From contig NZ_CALCYR010000290.1 of NCBI RefSeq assembly GCF_937906425.1, forward strand, positions 1 to 7,829: a stretch of DNA of 7,829 nucleotides, in the 5' to 3' direction. The translations under genes were made by a program, and so were the position numbers. Positions 1 through 6,373 of the stretch are shown one piece after another (within the stretch, counting starts at the first letter, position 1; each line of letters opens with the position of its first letter). Source of the stretch: an uncultured Methanobrevibacter sp. GTDB taxonomy: Archaea; Methanobacteriota; Methanobacteria; Methanobacteriales; Methanobacteriaceae. The notes under the pieces were generated by a model, which saw only the letters and a list, made by a program, of their open reading frames with translations, did no database searches and was not told the origin of the DNA.

Positions 1-252
1 AAAAAAACAAATATTTATATTAAATTTAATATAATTGATCAAATGTGGGCTGTACCATATAGATATAAATACTATGAAATTCCTCAAGAACAAATTGAAG
101 ATTTTTTAAGTGGGAAAATAAATTTTAATTTTACTGTTGATATAAATGATTTAATAAAAAACGAAAAAGACTTAGAATTATTTAGAATAGATAATTTAGA
201 TATGACTTATTGGAAGAAATTTATTTTTTTAAACAGTTTTTTGTTGTGTTAA
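1..252 (+). CDS. Unrecognised protein, probably 3' end of a gene cut by the window edge
   Basis: I do not recognise this protein. The frame is open from base 1 with no stop before the TAA at 250-252, giving 83 residues; the first ATG is at 43 (69 residues). The stretch before that ATG reads as ordinary protein sequence (KFNIIDQMWAVPYRYKYYEI), and there is no GGTG-type ribosome site before 43, so I prefer a C-terminal fragment of a longer gene. The sequence is rich in Tyr, Asp, Asn, Ile and Phe, with no cysteine pairs and no membrane helix. The last residues (FIFLNSFLLC) lie over a run of seven T at 224-230 and look less protein-like than the rest, so a frameshift or decayed end is possible. 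Alternative: a small gene from ATG 43, with the TATA-like stretch at 12-20 as promoter of a nearly leaderless message. Confidence 0.45.
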   Translation, partial: KKTNIYIKFNIIDQMWAVPYRYKYYEIPQEQIEDFLSGKINFNFTVDINDLIKNEKDLELFRIDNLDMTYWKKFIFLNSFLLC

Positions 253-448
253 ATTTAAAATTTTGTATTTAGTTAAGAATTTCAATTTAAAAATGTTTAA
301 TTTAATAAATTTTAATTTTTTTAATTTTAAGTAAAGAATTTTAATTTAATAAATTTTAATTTTTTTTTTAATTTTTAGTAAAGGATTTTAATTTAATAAA
401 TTTTAATTAATAAACTTTAATTTTCATATTAAAAAATAGGTGTAAAAT
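253..448. other. A/T-only-like spacer upstream of cpgS
   Basis: This 196-base spacer is almost entirely A and T and contains no credible reading frame. It holds a three-copy motif (listed separately) and the cpgS ribosome site AGGTG at 438-442, six bases before the ATG at 449. The cpgS promoter should lie here, but so many TATA-like strings are present that I cannot pick one. Confidence 0.6.
296..408. repeat. Three-copy direct repeat of a 22-base A/T motif
   Basis: A 22-base motif beginning TTTAATTTAATAAATTTTAA occurs without mismatch at 296-317, 340-361 and 387-408, at spacings of 44 and 47 bases. The bases between copies are also related: T-rich, then AGTAAAGAA or AGTAAAGGA. It is therefore a degenerate tandem repeat of about 45 bases rather than three isolated sites. 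It lies just upstream of cpgS, so it could influence that promoter or simply be a slippage product. The spacers are not unique, so it is not a CRISPR array. Confidence 0.8.
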
Positions 449-1828
449 ATGTCAAATACTGAAAAAGTCATTTGTTTAGTTGATGGTGAGCATTACTTGC
501 CTGTAACTAAATCTGCAGTAGATTCAATTTCCAGTTTGGATCATATAGAAATCATTGCTCTTATTTTTATAGGGGGAACTGAAAAGCTTAAGTTGGGGGA
601 TGAGGATACATACAGCGACATCTTGAACGTTCCTGTATTCTTCGGACCTGACAAGCATGAAATTCCCTATGATTTGATTGAGGAAAAAATCATTGAATTA
701 GGTATTGATAAGGTAATTGACTTAAGTGATGAGCCTGTATTGGATTATGCAAAACGTTTCAATATAGCATCAATTGTACTTTCCTGCGGTGCGGTTTATG
801 AAGGTTCTGACTTTAGGTTTGAACCGATTACACAATATGACATTATGGAAAAGCCATCTATAAAGATTCTTGGAACAGGTAAGAGAATAGGAAAAACCGC
901 CGTTTCAGGATTTGCTTCCCGTTTGATTGATAAGAACAATTATAATCCCTGTGTTGTGGCAATGGGTCGTGGAGGGCCTGAAGAGCCTGAGATTGTTCAT
1001 GGCGGTGAAATAGAAATTAGGCCAGAATATCTTCTTGAGCAATCAAACAGAGGTGTTCATGCTGCAAGTGACCATTGGGAAGACGCTCTTATGAGCCGTA
1101 TCTTAACCATAGGTTCAAGACGTTGCGGTGGAGGAATGGCTGGCGATGTATTTTTCACAAATATGGAAAAGGCTGCAAGGAAGGCAAATTCTGAAGACTG
1201 TGAGTTTGTGATTTTTGAGGGAAGTGGTGCTGCAATACCACCAATCAAGACAAACAAGAATATAGTTCTTGTTGGTGCCAATCAGCCAATTGAAAACATC
1301 AAATCCTATTTTGGCCCATTCAGAATAAGATTAGGGGATTTGGTTATTATTACAATGTGTGAAGAGCCGATGGCAAGCGCTGAAAAAATCAGAGAAATTG
1401 AGGAGTTTATTGGAGAAATCAATCCGAATGTTGATTTCATCTCTACAGTATTTAGGCCTAAGCCTTTGGGAGACATTGAAGATAAGAAGGTTTTATTTGT
1501 AACCACTGCTCCAGAATCCGTAAGGGATGTTTTAATTGATTATCTTGAGGAGAAATATGCCTGTACTGTTGTTGGATTAAGTTCCCACCTATCCAACAGG
1601 CCTCTATTGCAGGAGGATATTGACAAATATAAGGATGATGTTGACTGTATCATAACTGAACTTAAGGCTGCAGCTGTTGACGTTGTTACAAAGGAAGCCA
1701 TTGAGTCTGGAATTGAACTGATTTACTGTGACAATATTCCTGTACCTATTGGCGAGAATTATCCTGACTTGGAAAAATCCATCTTGAATCTTGTAGATTC
1801 TGCCATAGATGATTTTAATGGGGAGTAA
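449..1828 (+). CDS. cpgS: Cyclic 2,3-diphosphoglycerate synthetase
   Basis: This 459-residue cytoplasmic enzyme matches the usual length of the family (about 460). The family makes cyclic 2,3-diphosphoglycerate from 2,3-diphosphoglycerate with ATP, forming an intramolecular phosphoanhydride. The product is a major solute in some methanogens, serving as phosphate or carbon store and, in thermophiles, as a protein stabiliser. The N-terminal part (about 1-130) begins with a hydrophobic strand and acidic turn (VICLVDGEHY). A P-loop follows at 142-150 (GTGKRIGKT), spaced as in BioD/CobB-type ATPases. Then come Gly-rich conserved stretches: AMGRGGPEEPEIVHGGE (171-187), the GSRRCGGGMAGD loop (222-233) and an FEGSGAAIPP segment near 257. 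The start is supported by AGGTG six bases upstream. The frame is intact. Substrate-level function rests on family recognition. Confidence 0.93.
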   Translation: MSNTEKVICLVDGEHYLPVTKSAVDSISSLDHIEIIALIFIGGTEKLKLGDEDTYSDILNVPVFFGPDKHEIPYDLIEEKIIELGIDKVIDLSDEPVLDYAKRFNIASIVLSCGAVYEGSDFRFEPITQYDIMEKPSIKILGTGKRIGKTAVSGFASRLIDKNNYNPCVVAMGRGGPEEPEIVHGGEIEIRPEYLLEQSNRGVHAASDHWEDALMSRILTIGSRRCGGGMAGDVFFTNMEKAARKANSEDCEFVIFEGSGAAIPPIKTNKNIVLVGANQPIENIKSYFGPFRIRLGDLVIITMCEEPMASAEKIREIEEFIGEINPNVDFISTVFRPKPLGDIEDKKVLFVTTAPESVRDVLIDYLEEKYACTVVGLSSHLSNRPLLQEDIDKYKDDVDCIITELKAAAVDVVTKEAIESGIELIYCDNIPVPIGENYPDLEKSILNLVDSAIDDFNGE

Positions 1829-1857
1829 TTAAGATTCAAATATGATTTCATAAATAA

Positions 1858-1882
1858 ATTATTTAATGAATCATTAAATAAT
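1858..1882. terminator. Perfect 25-base palindrome after cpgS, possible terminator or operator
   Basis: The 12-base arm ATTATTTAATGA (1858-1869) is followed by a single A (1870) and its exact reverse complement (1871-1882). The dyad lies 30 bases after the cpgS stop and 52 bases before the next gene. T-rich sequence follows (1890-1917), so a hairpin plus U-rich terminator for cpgS is plausible. Because the centre is only one base and the arms are nearly all A/T, it could equally be a regulator-binding dyad for the downstream gene. The symmetry is seen directly; either role is inferred. Confidence 0.5.
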
Positions 1883-1933
1883 GGTTTAGATTCTTTATTT
1901 TCAAATATTTTATTTTAAGATTTTGATAATTTA

Positions 1934-2617
1934 ATGTGTGGTAAAATGACTAAAATTTGTCCTGATTGTGGAAAAGAGCAAGAAGATATTAATAAGTTTT
2001 GTAAAAATTGCGGTTGCAATTTGCTTAATGTAGCAAGTGTTGATGGCAGCAATGGTTCTGATAATGTGTCTGCAAGTTTCGGAGGTGCTGGAGCTGTTGA
2101 TGATGGAATTAAAAGATGCAGCGTATGCGGAACTGAACTGATTCGTAATGAAAAGTTCTGTCCTCACTGTGGTCAAAGAACTGGTTTAGGGGGAGTTCAT
2201 GCTTCTTCTGAAGGCAGTTTTGCAGGAGGATTTGATTCTTCTGAAGGTAGTTCTGCAGGAGGATTTGATTCTTCTGAAGCCAATACTAATTCTGATGGTA
2301 GTTCTGCTGGTCAATCTGGCTATTCAAGAGGAACTTTTTCAGATTCCCAAACAAATCAAAGAAAGCCGGCAAAGAAAAAACATCCTATATTGTCTTTAGT
2401 TTTATCATTTTTTTATCCGGGGCTTGGACAGATATATAATGGAGAAACCTTGAAGGGAATATGTTTTATATTTGCAGCAATTATACTGGCATGCAGTGCT
2501 TTTATAATTGGCGCTTTAGGATATATTTTATTTTGGATATTTTGGGTCTATGCATTGTACAATGCATATACCGTTGCTAAGAGAATAAATGAGGGAACCT
2601 ATATTATAGAAAAATAA
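1934..2617 (+). CDS. Double zinc-ribbon membrane protein with TM2-like C-terminus
   Basis: The protein has 227 residues from the ATG at 1934. A second in-frame ATG at 1946 (residue 5) gives MTKICPDCG, the more usual start for such ribbons; neither start has a strong ribosome site. Two short zinc ribbons are clear: C9/C12/C23/C26 and C62/C65/C76/C79, each CxxC-x10-CxxC. A flexible Ser/Gly/Asp linker follows (about 84-140), including an 11-residue repeat, then a basic stretch (RKPAKKKH, 143-150). The C-terminal 75 residues are hydrophobic, with PGLGQIYNGE at 162-171 and two likely membrane helices (about 174-192 and 194-212), as in TM2-domain-like small membrane proteins. The ribbons should be cytoplasmic. 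Function is unknown; a scaffold or metal-dependent membrane adaptor is possible. It follows cpgS by 105 bases with a palindrome between, so co-transcription is doubtful. Confidence 0.85.
   Translation: MCGKMTKICPDCGKEQEDINKFCKNCGCNLLNVASVDGSNGSDNVSASFGGAGAVDDGIKRCSVCGTELIRNEKFCPHCGQRTGLGGVHASSEGSFAGGFDSSEGSSAGGFDSSEANTNSDGSSAGQSGYSRGTFSDSQTNQRKPAKKKHPILSLVLSFFYPGLGQIYNGETLKGICFIFAAIILACSAFIIGALGYILFWIFWVYALYNAYTVAKRINEGTYIIEK
2204..2278 (+). repeat. 33-base in-frame repeat in the zinc-ribbon protein linker
   Basis: Two units of 33 bases (2204-2236 and 2237-2269) encode SSEGSFAGGFD and SSEGSSAGGFD, followed by a third partial unit (SSE, 2270-2278). The DNA copies are nearly identical, which suggests a recent slippage duplication. 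The period is a multiple of three, so the reading frame is kept and only linker length should vary between strains. Confidence 0.85.
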
Positions 2618-2778
2618 AAAATCAATTAAAATAAGTTTAAATGGGTTTAATATTTTTTAATAGTTTAATAGTTTTTTTAGGTTTAATAGTTTTTAATAGG
2701 TCTAAATAAGATTAAATAAAGATTTGAATTAGATTAAAATTAGATAAAATTAGGATTAAAATTTGATTAATTAGGATT

Positions 2779-2913
2779 AAAATTTAGTTTAAAATTTAGT
2801 TTAAAATTTAGTTTAAAATTTAGTTTAAAATTTAGATTAAAATTAGGATTAAAATTATTAAAATTATTAAAATTATTAAAATAAGTCAAATAAGTAAAAT
2901 AAGTAAAATAAGT
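2779..2913. repeat. Satellite changing from a 12-base to a 9-base unit
   Basis: Four exact copies of AAAATTTAGTTT run from 2779 to 2826, followed by two variant 12-base units (AAAATTTAGATT and AAAATTAGGATT, to 2850). Without a break the period drops to nine bases: AAAATTATT three times (2851-2877), then AAAATAAGT-type units four times (2878-2913, the second beginning with C). The stepwise change of unit suggests successive rounds of replication slippage. The array lies between convergent genes and has no open frame of note. Confidence 0.9.
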
Positions 2914-2917
2914 ATTT

Positions 2918-2979
2918 TTTAAAGTTTAAAAATTCTATTTTTTCAAATAAAATTTATTAAACTTTAAATTCTTTTTTTT
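2918..2979. terminator. 12-bp inverted repeat followed by a T tract
   Basis: TTTAAAGTTTAA at 2918-2929 pairs exactly with TTAAACTTTAAA at 2957-2968, leaving a 27-base loop. On the + strand the stem is followed directly by TTCTTTTTTTT (2969-2979), suiting termination of transcripts arriving from the zinc-ribbon gene. On the - strand it sits about 13 bases after the transporter stop, with T-rich sequence beyond, so it could serve both genes. Archaeal termination depends mainly on the T tract, so the stem may be incidental. Confidence 0.5.
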
Positions 2980-2981
2980 AT

Positions 2982-4319
2982 TTATTCATGGAATGTTTCA
3001 GGGTAATACTTGTCAATTCTACTTACATAGAAGTATAATACAATTATTTCAATTATTCCTCCAATGATGTTTGCTAAATTGATTCCATAGTACACTCCCA
3101 TGTCCTTAAGTCCAATAAATAAGAAAATGCAAATCAGAGTCAATACAATTTGCTTAAGGAAAGTAAATCCAAGGCTGTAAGATCCTTTTCCAAAACTTTG
3201 GAATATGAATCCTGAAATGATACTTAAACTGCTGAAAACAACATAAACAGAAAGAATGATGGTAATTTCACTAATTTCCTTATTTAATCCTGCCCCACCA
3301 AAGAGCATTGCCAGCTGATTTGAAAAAACCGCAGTCAATATGCCTACTATTAATGCTCCTGCAAATCCTATTATGTGGGTGTATTTAAACATCTCATGAA
3401 TTGTTTGTGTTCTTCTTGCACCGTATAAAGCACCGAATACGCTTATTGCACCTGTTCCTATTCCTACAGGAATCATGATTCCAATACTTACAAGTCTCCA
3501 TACTGTGGTGAAAACTGCAACTGATGTTGTTGTTGCAACCCAAACCAAGATTATGTTGATTACCATACTGAAAATGGACATTAAAATCTGTTCCATACTT
3601 GCTGGAACTCCTACGCCAATGATGTCCTTGTAGATTGCGGAACTTCTTTTATAGCTTCTCATGTCAAGCAATGTTTCATTTTTAAGATATGTCCAGTAGA
3701 TAAAGAGGAGCAAACCTATTAGGTTGGCAAGAACTGTTGCGATTGCAGCTCCCTTAACCTCCATATTGAATGTGTAGATAAATATAGGGTCTAGGATGAT
3801 GTTTAATATTGCTGAAACTGCAAGAGGTATTGTAGCCTTTGTTCCCTTGTTTTCAGATCTGTAGACTCCACTGAACACATTTGTTACGATGATTGTGAAA
3901 CTGCCTAGCATAATCCAGAATCCATAGCTTTTGGCAAGTTCCAAAACATTTGCCCCGCCGATTGCAATGAGTATCGGTTCAAGGAATATGATGATTATTG
4001 CTGGGATGACTATACTTGCAATTACACTTAGGATAAGTCCATGGACACCGCTGTTACCCGCATCCTCAAATCTATCAGCTCCGATAAAACGTGCTATTGA
4101 AGAGTTTACGCCGGAACTTATTCCTATTCCAACACCTATTGTAATGATGAATAATGGTGTCACAATTCCGATTGCCGCAAGTGCTTCAGCTCCAAGTCCG
4201 CTAACCCACATTGCATCTGCAATATTGTTGACCATGGTTAAAAGAAGTGATATGATCATTGGAATGCTTAATCCAATAACACTTTTTTTAGGTTCGTTTA
4301 ACAATGCATCTATTTCCAT
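2982..4319 (-). CDS. MATE-family multidrug/sodium efflux transporter
   Basis: This is an integral membrane protein of 445 residues, the normal MATE length, with about twelve hydrophobic segments in two similar halves. MATE proteins export cationic drugs or metabolites in exchange for Na+ or H+. The N-terminal half shows the family pattern: SIPMIISLLLTMVNNIADAMWVSGLG (written here as family pattern, about 18-43) includes Asp35, and Asp177 lies in NIILDPIFIY. These correspond by position to the membrane acidic residues of archaeal MATE proteins such as the Pyrococcus one. A conserved loop, GVYRSENKGT, is at 151-160. The start is supported by GGAG (4331-4328 on the minus strand) eight bases upstream. 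It stands alone and converges on the zinc-ribbon gene. The substrate cannot be told from sequence. Confidence 0.93.
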   Translation of the reverse strand: MEIDALLNEPKKSVIGLSIPMIISLLLTMVNNIADAMWVSGLGAEALAAIGIVTPLFIITIGVGIGISSGVNSSIARFIGADRFEDAGNSGVHGLILSVIASIVIPAIIIIFLEPILIAIGGANVLELAKSYGFWIMLGSFTIIVTNVFSGVYRSENKGTKATIPLAVSAILNIILDPIFIYTFNMEVKGAAIATVLANLIGLLLFIYWTYLKNETLLDMRSYKRSSAIYKDIIGVGVPASMEQILMSIFSMVINIILVWVATTTSVAVFTTVWRLVSIGIMIPVGIGTGAISVFGALYGARRTQTIHEMFKYTHIIGFAGALIVGILTAVFSNQLAMLFGGAGLNKEISEITIILSVYVVFSSLSIISGFIFQSFGKGSYSLGFTFLKQIVLTLICIFLFIGLKDMGVYYGINLANIIGGIIEIIVLYFYVSRIDKYYPETFHE

Positions 4320-4327
4320 GATTCAGA

Positions 4328-4382
4328 CTCCGCAGATGGAGCACATACTAAACCTATGGAATGATTTAATATAATTTTATAG
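4328..4382 (-). promoter_or_regulatory. Probable promoter and ribosome site of the MATE gene
   Basis: Read on the minus strand, TATA-like sequence (CTATAAAATTATATTAAA) lies at about 4382-4365. Archaeal initiation about 25 bases downstream would start the message near 4345, leaving a short leader that includes GGAG at 4331-4328. The geometry fits, but A/T richness makes any TATA call uncertain. Confidence 0.4.
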
Positions 4383-4515
4383 AAAAAATTTCCTTGCATA
4401 ATATCACTGAATTTTTTTATAAGAATATGGATATCTTTGTATCCGTACTACTTTTATTTAGAAATAGTTTGAATAATTATGTTAAATTGATTATTTTAAT
4501 CAGTTTTTTTTAAAC

Positions 4516-4615
4516 TTTTAAATGATTTTCATTTTTAGTTTGTTTTTTATAAAACTTTTTATTTTTAATTTTTTAAATGATTTTCATTTTTAGTTTGTTT
4601 TTTATAAAACTTTTT
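4516..4615. repeat. Perfect 45-base direct repeat, 55-base period
   Basis: Bases 4516-4560 and 4571-4615 are identical over 45 positions (beginning TTTTAAATGATTTTCATTTT and ending ATAAAACTTTTT), separated by the ten bases ATTTTTAATT. Perfect identity in non-coding DNA points to a recent duplication or gene conversion. There are only two copies, so it is not an array. Confidence 0.92.
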
Positions 4616-4756
4616 AAGAAAGCCCATTTAATTTTTTCATGTATTATTGAATAAATCCATAATTTTTTATCTGCAATAATTTAACAAAAAATAATTTTTA
4701 TGAATATTTTTTAAATATTGTTCAAAATTATAAAAATTTTTTTCTTATATAAATGC

Positions 4757-4773
4757 TTTATATAATATATAAA
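4757..4773. promoter_or_regulatory. Palindromic TATA element, possible bidirectional promoter
   Basis: TTTATATAATATATAAA is an exact palindrome around A4765, so it reads as an archaeal TATA box on both strands. Another TATA-like string (TTATATAAA, 4745-4753) is immediately upstream. Starts about 25 bases out would give transcripts heading toward the NYN gene (from about 4795) and toward the MATE gene (from about 4735). Both would have leaders of 400-480 bases or be separate RNAs. The symmetry is observed; promoter activity is inferred. Confidence 0.35.
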
Positions 4774-5076
4774 TGGCAATTATGTTATATTATCATTAAT
4801 ACATTGTTTTAAAATAGTTATATTTAATATACTATATTTTAAGATAATTATTCAACAAAATAGATTATATTATTTATTATTTAAAAATCTTTGTATTTTT
4901 AACTTTTCTTATCTGAAATTTTTTTTATTTTTAAAAAACTTGGTTTTATTTTTTTTAATTTTTTTTAAGTTAGTTTTTTTTAAAAAACTTAGATTAAATT
5001 TTTTTCAAATCTCTTGGTTTTTTCTTTAAAAAAAATTAAATTTCAATTATCCTAAGGTTTAAATATTTTATTAAAC

Positions 5077-5118
5077 TTATATATTTATGAATAATTTTTT
5101 ATAATACTATATATTTAT
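5077..5118 (+). promoter_or_regulatory. Two identical TATA-like boxes upstream of the NYN gene
   Basis: TATATATTTAT occurs at 5078-5088 and again exactly 30 bases on at 5108-5118. Archaeal initiation about 25 bases downstream would give messages starting near 5105-5112 or 5135-5142, with leaders of about 135-170 bases. The later start would place the hairpin at 5143-5187 at the extreme 5' end of the RNA. Confidence 0.4.
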
Positions 5119-5142
5119 TAAAGTATAGATATGGTGAATTTT

Positions 5143-5190
5143 AAGGCAATATTTGTTTTTTATTGTCTCTTTTAAAATTTTTGCCTTTTT
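5143..5190 (+). promoter_or_regulatory. Leader stem-loop with T tract upstream of the NYN gene
   Basis: AAGGCAA (5143-5149) pairs exactly with TTGCCTT (5181-5187), and the right arm runs into five T in a row (5186-5190). With a small bulge the stem can extend by outer TTAA pairs. These arms hold one of the few G/C clusters in the 885-base spacer, which makes chance less likely. It could act as a leader element or partial terminator for the NYN message; the role is inferred. Confidence 0.35.
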
Positions 5191-5266
5191 AAGTTTATAA
5201 AATTCAATTATAAAAAGATTATATTGATAAATTAAATGATTAAATTAAATAAATTAATTAATGATG

Positions 5267-5272
5267 GGTGAT
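5267..5272 (+). promoter_or_regulatory. Ribosome site GGTGAT that selects a TTG start
   Basis: GGTGAT is complementary to the conserved 3' end of 16S rRNA (AUCACC) and ends three bases before TTG at 5276. This matches the GGTG spacing seen before cpgS (six bases from GGTG to ATG; five here). The two ATGs at 5261 and 5264 precede or overlap this site and have no ribosome site of their own, so translation most likely begins at TTG 5276. Confidence 0.75.
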
Positions 5273-5275
5273 AGC

Positions 5276-6322
5276 TTGAAAGTTATTATTGATGCAGCTA
5301 ATGTTGCTCATTTTCAAAAAGAAGAAGGTTCAAAGGCTAAATTAAAAAACATTACCTTGGCTGTTAAGGCTTTGGAAAAGGGTCATCATGACTTTTTAAT
5401 TATAGCTGATGCTTCATTACGTCATAATATTGATGATAAGGAGACTTTTGTAAGATTGGTTAATGACGGCATAATTGATGAGGTTCCAGTTGGTACCATT
5501 GCTGATCATTATATTCTTGAAATTGCCGATGAGGAAAATGCAAAGGTTTTGTCTAATGATAAGTTCAGAGATTTCATGGCTGAATTCCCAGATATCAACA
5601 GTATGAGAATATCCTTTTCAATAAAGGGTGATGAATTGATTATGGGTAAAACCAAAAAACCTAAAAAGGTTAAAAACCTATTGCAAAACATCTGTGATGA
5701 AATCTTAAATGAATTGGATAGGAAAAGATGGGTTGTATATACTGGAAAGGAAACAACCAAGTTCACTCCCCTCAATGTGGCAAAACAGGCTATTTTAATT
5801 CTTGATCAATCAGAACAGGATAACATGTCCTCTAAAATTGAAGGAATCTTCTCCAGATTGCCAATGTTTGACAAGGTAATGGAAATGGTTGATGATGTAG
5901 AGACATCAGTTCCATATGTGATCTTTGTTCTAGTTCATCCTAAAGATTATAAGGCTGCAGTTAAGGATGCAGGTAATATTTCAGTAACTGTTGCAGACAG
6001 ATTAAGACTTGTACATAAGCCTTTAATTGCAGTTCGTAACGATTTATTCATTAAACCCGGTTATTTCGGTTTGAATATTGTTTTGACTGATGAGGTGGAG
6101 GACAATGCTCCATACAATATTGAGATTCAGACAAATACATATGATGAGATATTCATTAAGAAGAACTCCAGAAACATTGCAAGTACAATTGCAGGAAGAT
6201 TAGGTTCCTGGAAGTTCCCATTTGTATCAGTTAAACCGAATATGATTTTGGAAAAACCTGGAGACTTTGAAATTTATTTGGAAAAGAATACTAAGAAAAA
6301 AGACAAGAAGGATAAGAAATAA
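5276..6322 (+). CDS. NYN-domain (Regnase/Zc3h12a-type) ribonuclease with unknown C-terminal domain
   Basis: Starting at TTG 5276 the protein has 348 residues; from the upstream ATG at 5261 it would have 353 (numbering below uses 353). Residues 6-115 form a PIN-like NYN nuclease domain. VIIDAANVAH carries Asp11, IIADASLRH carries Asp50, and ADHYILEIADEE...VLSNDKFRDF (81-105) closely follows the Regnase/Zc3h12a pattern, with Asp82, Asp100 and Asp104. These acids bind Mg2+ in the family, which cleaves single-stranded or structured RNA. The second Asp of the usual DD pair is replaced by Ala81. A lysine-rich linker (130-138) joins a roughly 200-residue C-terminal region that I do not recognise (about 140-342), with strand-rich segments such as YVIFVLVHP and LIAVRNDLFIKPGYFGLNIVL. 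The end is a highly basic tail (KKKDKKDKK) that may hold RNA. No membrane segment. The palm-domain gene follows 160 bases later. The RNA target is unknown. Confidence 0.85.
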   Translation: MKVIIDAANVAHFQKEEGSKAKLKNITLAVKALEKGHHDFLIIADASLRHNIDDKETFVRLVNDGIIDEVPVGTIADHYILEIADEENAKVLSNDKFRDFMAEFPDINSMRISFSIKGDELIMGKTKKPKKVKNLLQNICDEILNELDRKRWVVYTGKETTKFTPLNVAKQAILILDQSEQDNMSSKIEGIFSRLPMFDKVMEMVDDVETSVPYVIFVLVHPKDYKAAVKDAGNISVTVADRLRLVHKPLIAVRNDLFIKPGYFGLNIVLTDEVEDNAPYNIEIQTNTYDEIFIKKNSRNIASTIAGRLGSWKFPFVSVKPNMILEKPGDFEIYLEKNTKKKDKKDKK

Positions 6323-6373
6323 TCTAATTGAAATGGGTTAAATATTAATATGCATGAAAAATATTTTAAAATG

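Larger units (their letters stand above)
2618..2981. other. Convergent spacer of low-complexity A/T sequence
   Basis: This 364-base stretch separates two genes that point at each other, so it should contain both transcript ends. The first half (2618-2778) is irregular low-complexity sequence built from variants of TTTAATAG and GATTAAAAT. The second half is a satellite and a terminator-like inverted repeat, listed separately. I see no coding or RNA gene in it. Confidence 0.6.
4375..5260. other. Long divergent spacer with no convincing gene
   Basis: About 885 bases separate the divergent MATE and NYN genes. The stretch is extremely A/T rich with many T and A runs, and neither strand has a reading frame that looks coding. 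It contains a perfect 45-base direct repeat, a second short repeat 49 bases apart (TTTTTAAAAAACTT at 4928-4941 and 4977-4990), a symmetrical TATA-like element (4757-4773), two identical TATA-like boxes near the NYN gene and a leader hairpin. The length is unusual for a compact methanogen genome and leaves room for an untranslated RNA, but I see no G/C-rich folded core of the kind expected for a structured RNA in such a background. Confidence 0.6.

Noticed and set aside
1057..1506. Two minus-strand frames (74 and 66 codons) inside cpgS
   Set aside because: They are antisense to an intact, well-recognised gene and lack start signals and protein-like features.
2780..2880. Repeat-encoded peptide (KFSL-type units) in the 12-base satellite
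   Set aside because: The frame is open only because the unit length is a multiple of three; it has no start or ribosome site and closes at the change to AAAATAAGT.
3931..4374. 147-codon frame on the + strand opposite the MATE gene
   Set aside because: It lies almost wholly antisense to the transporter, has no ribosome site, and its composition is what the reverse of a membrane protein gives.
5131..5175. 14-codon frame (starts MVNFKAIF) in the NYN leader
   Set aside because: It has no ribosome site and overlaps the hairpin; a regulatory leader peptide cannot be excluded but nothing supports one.
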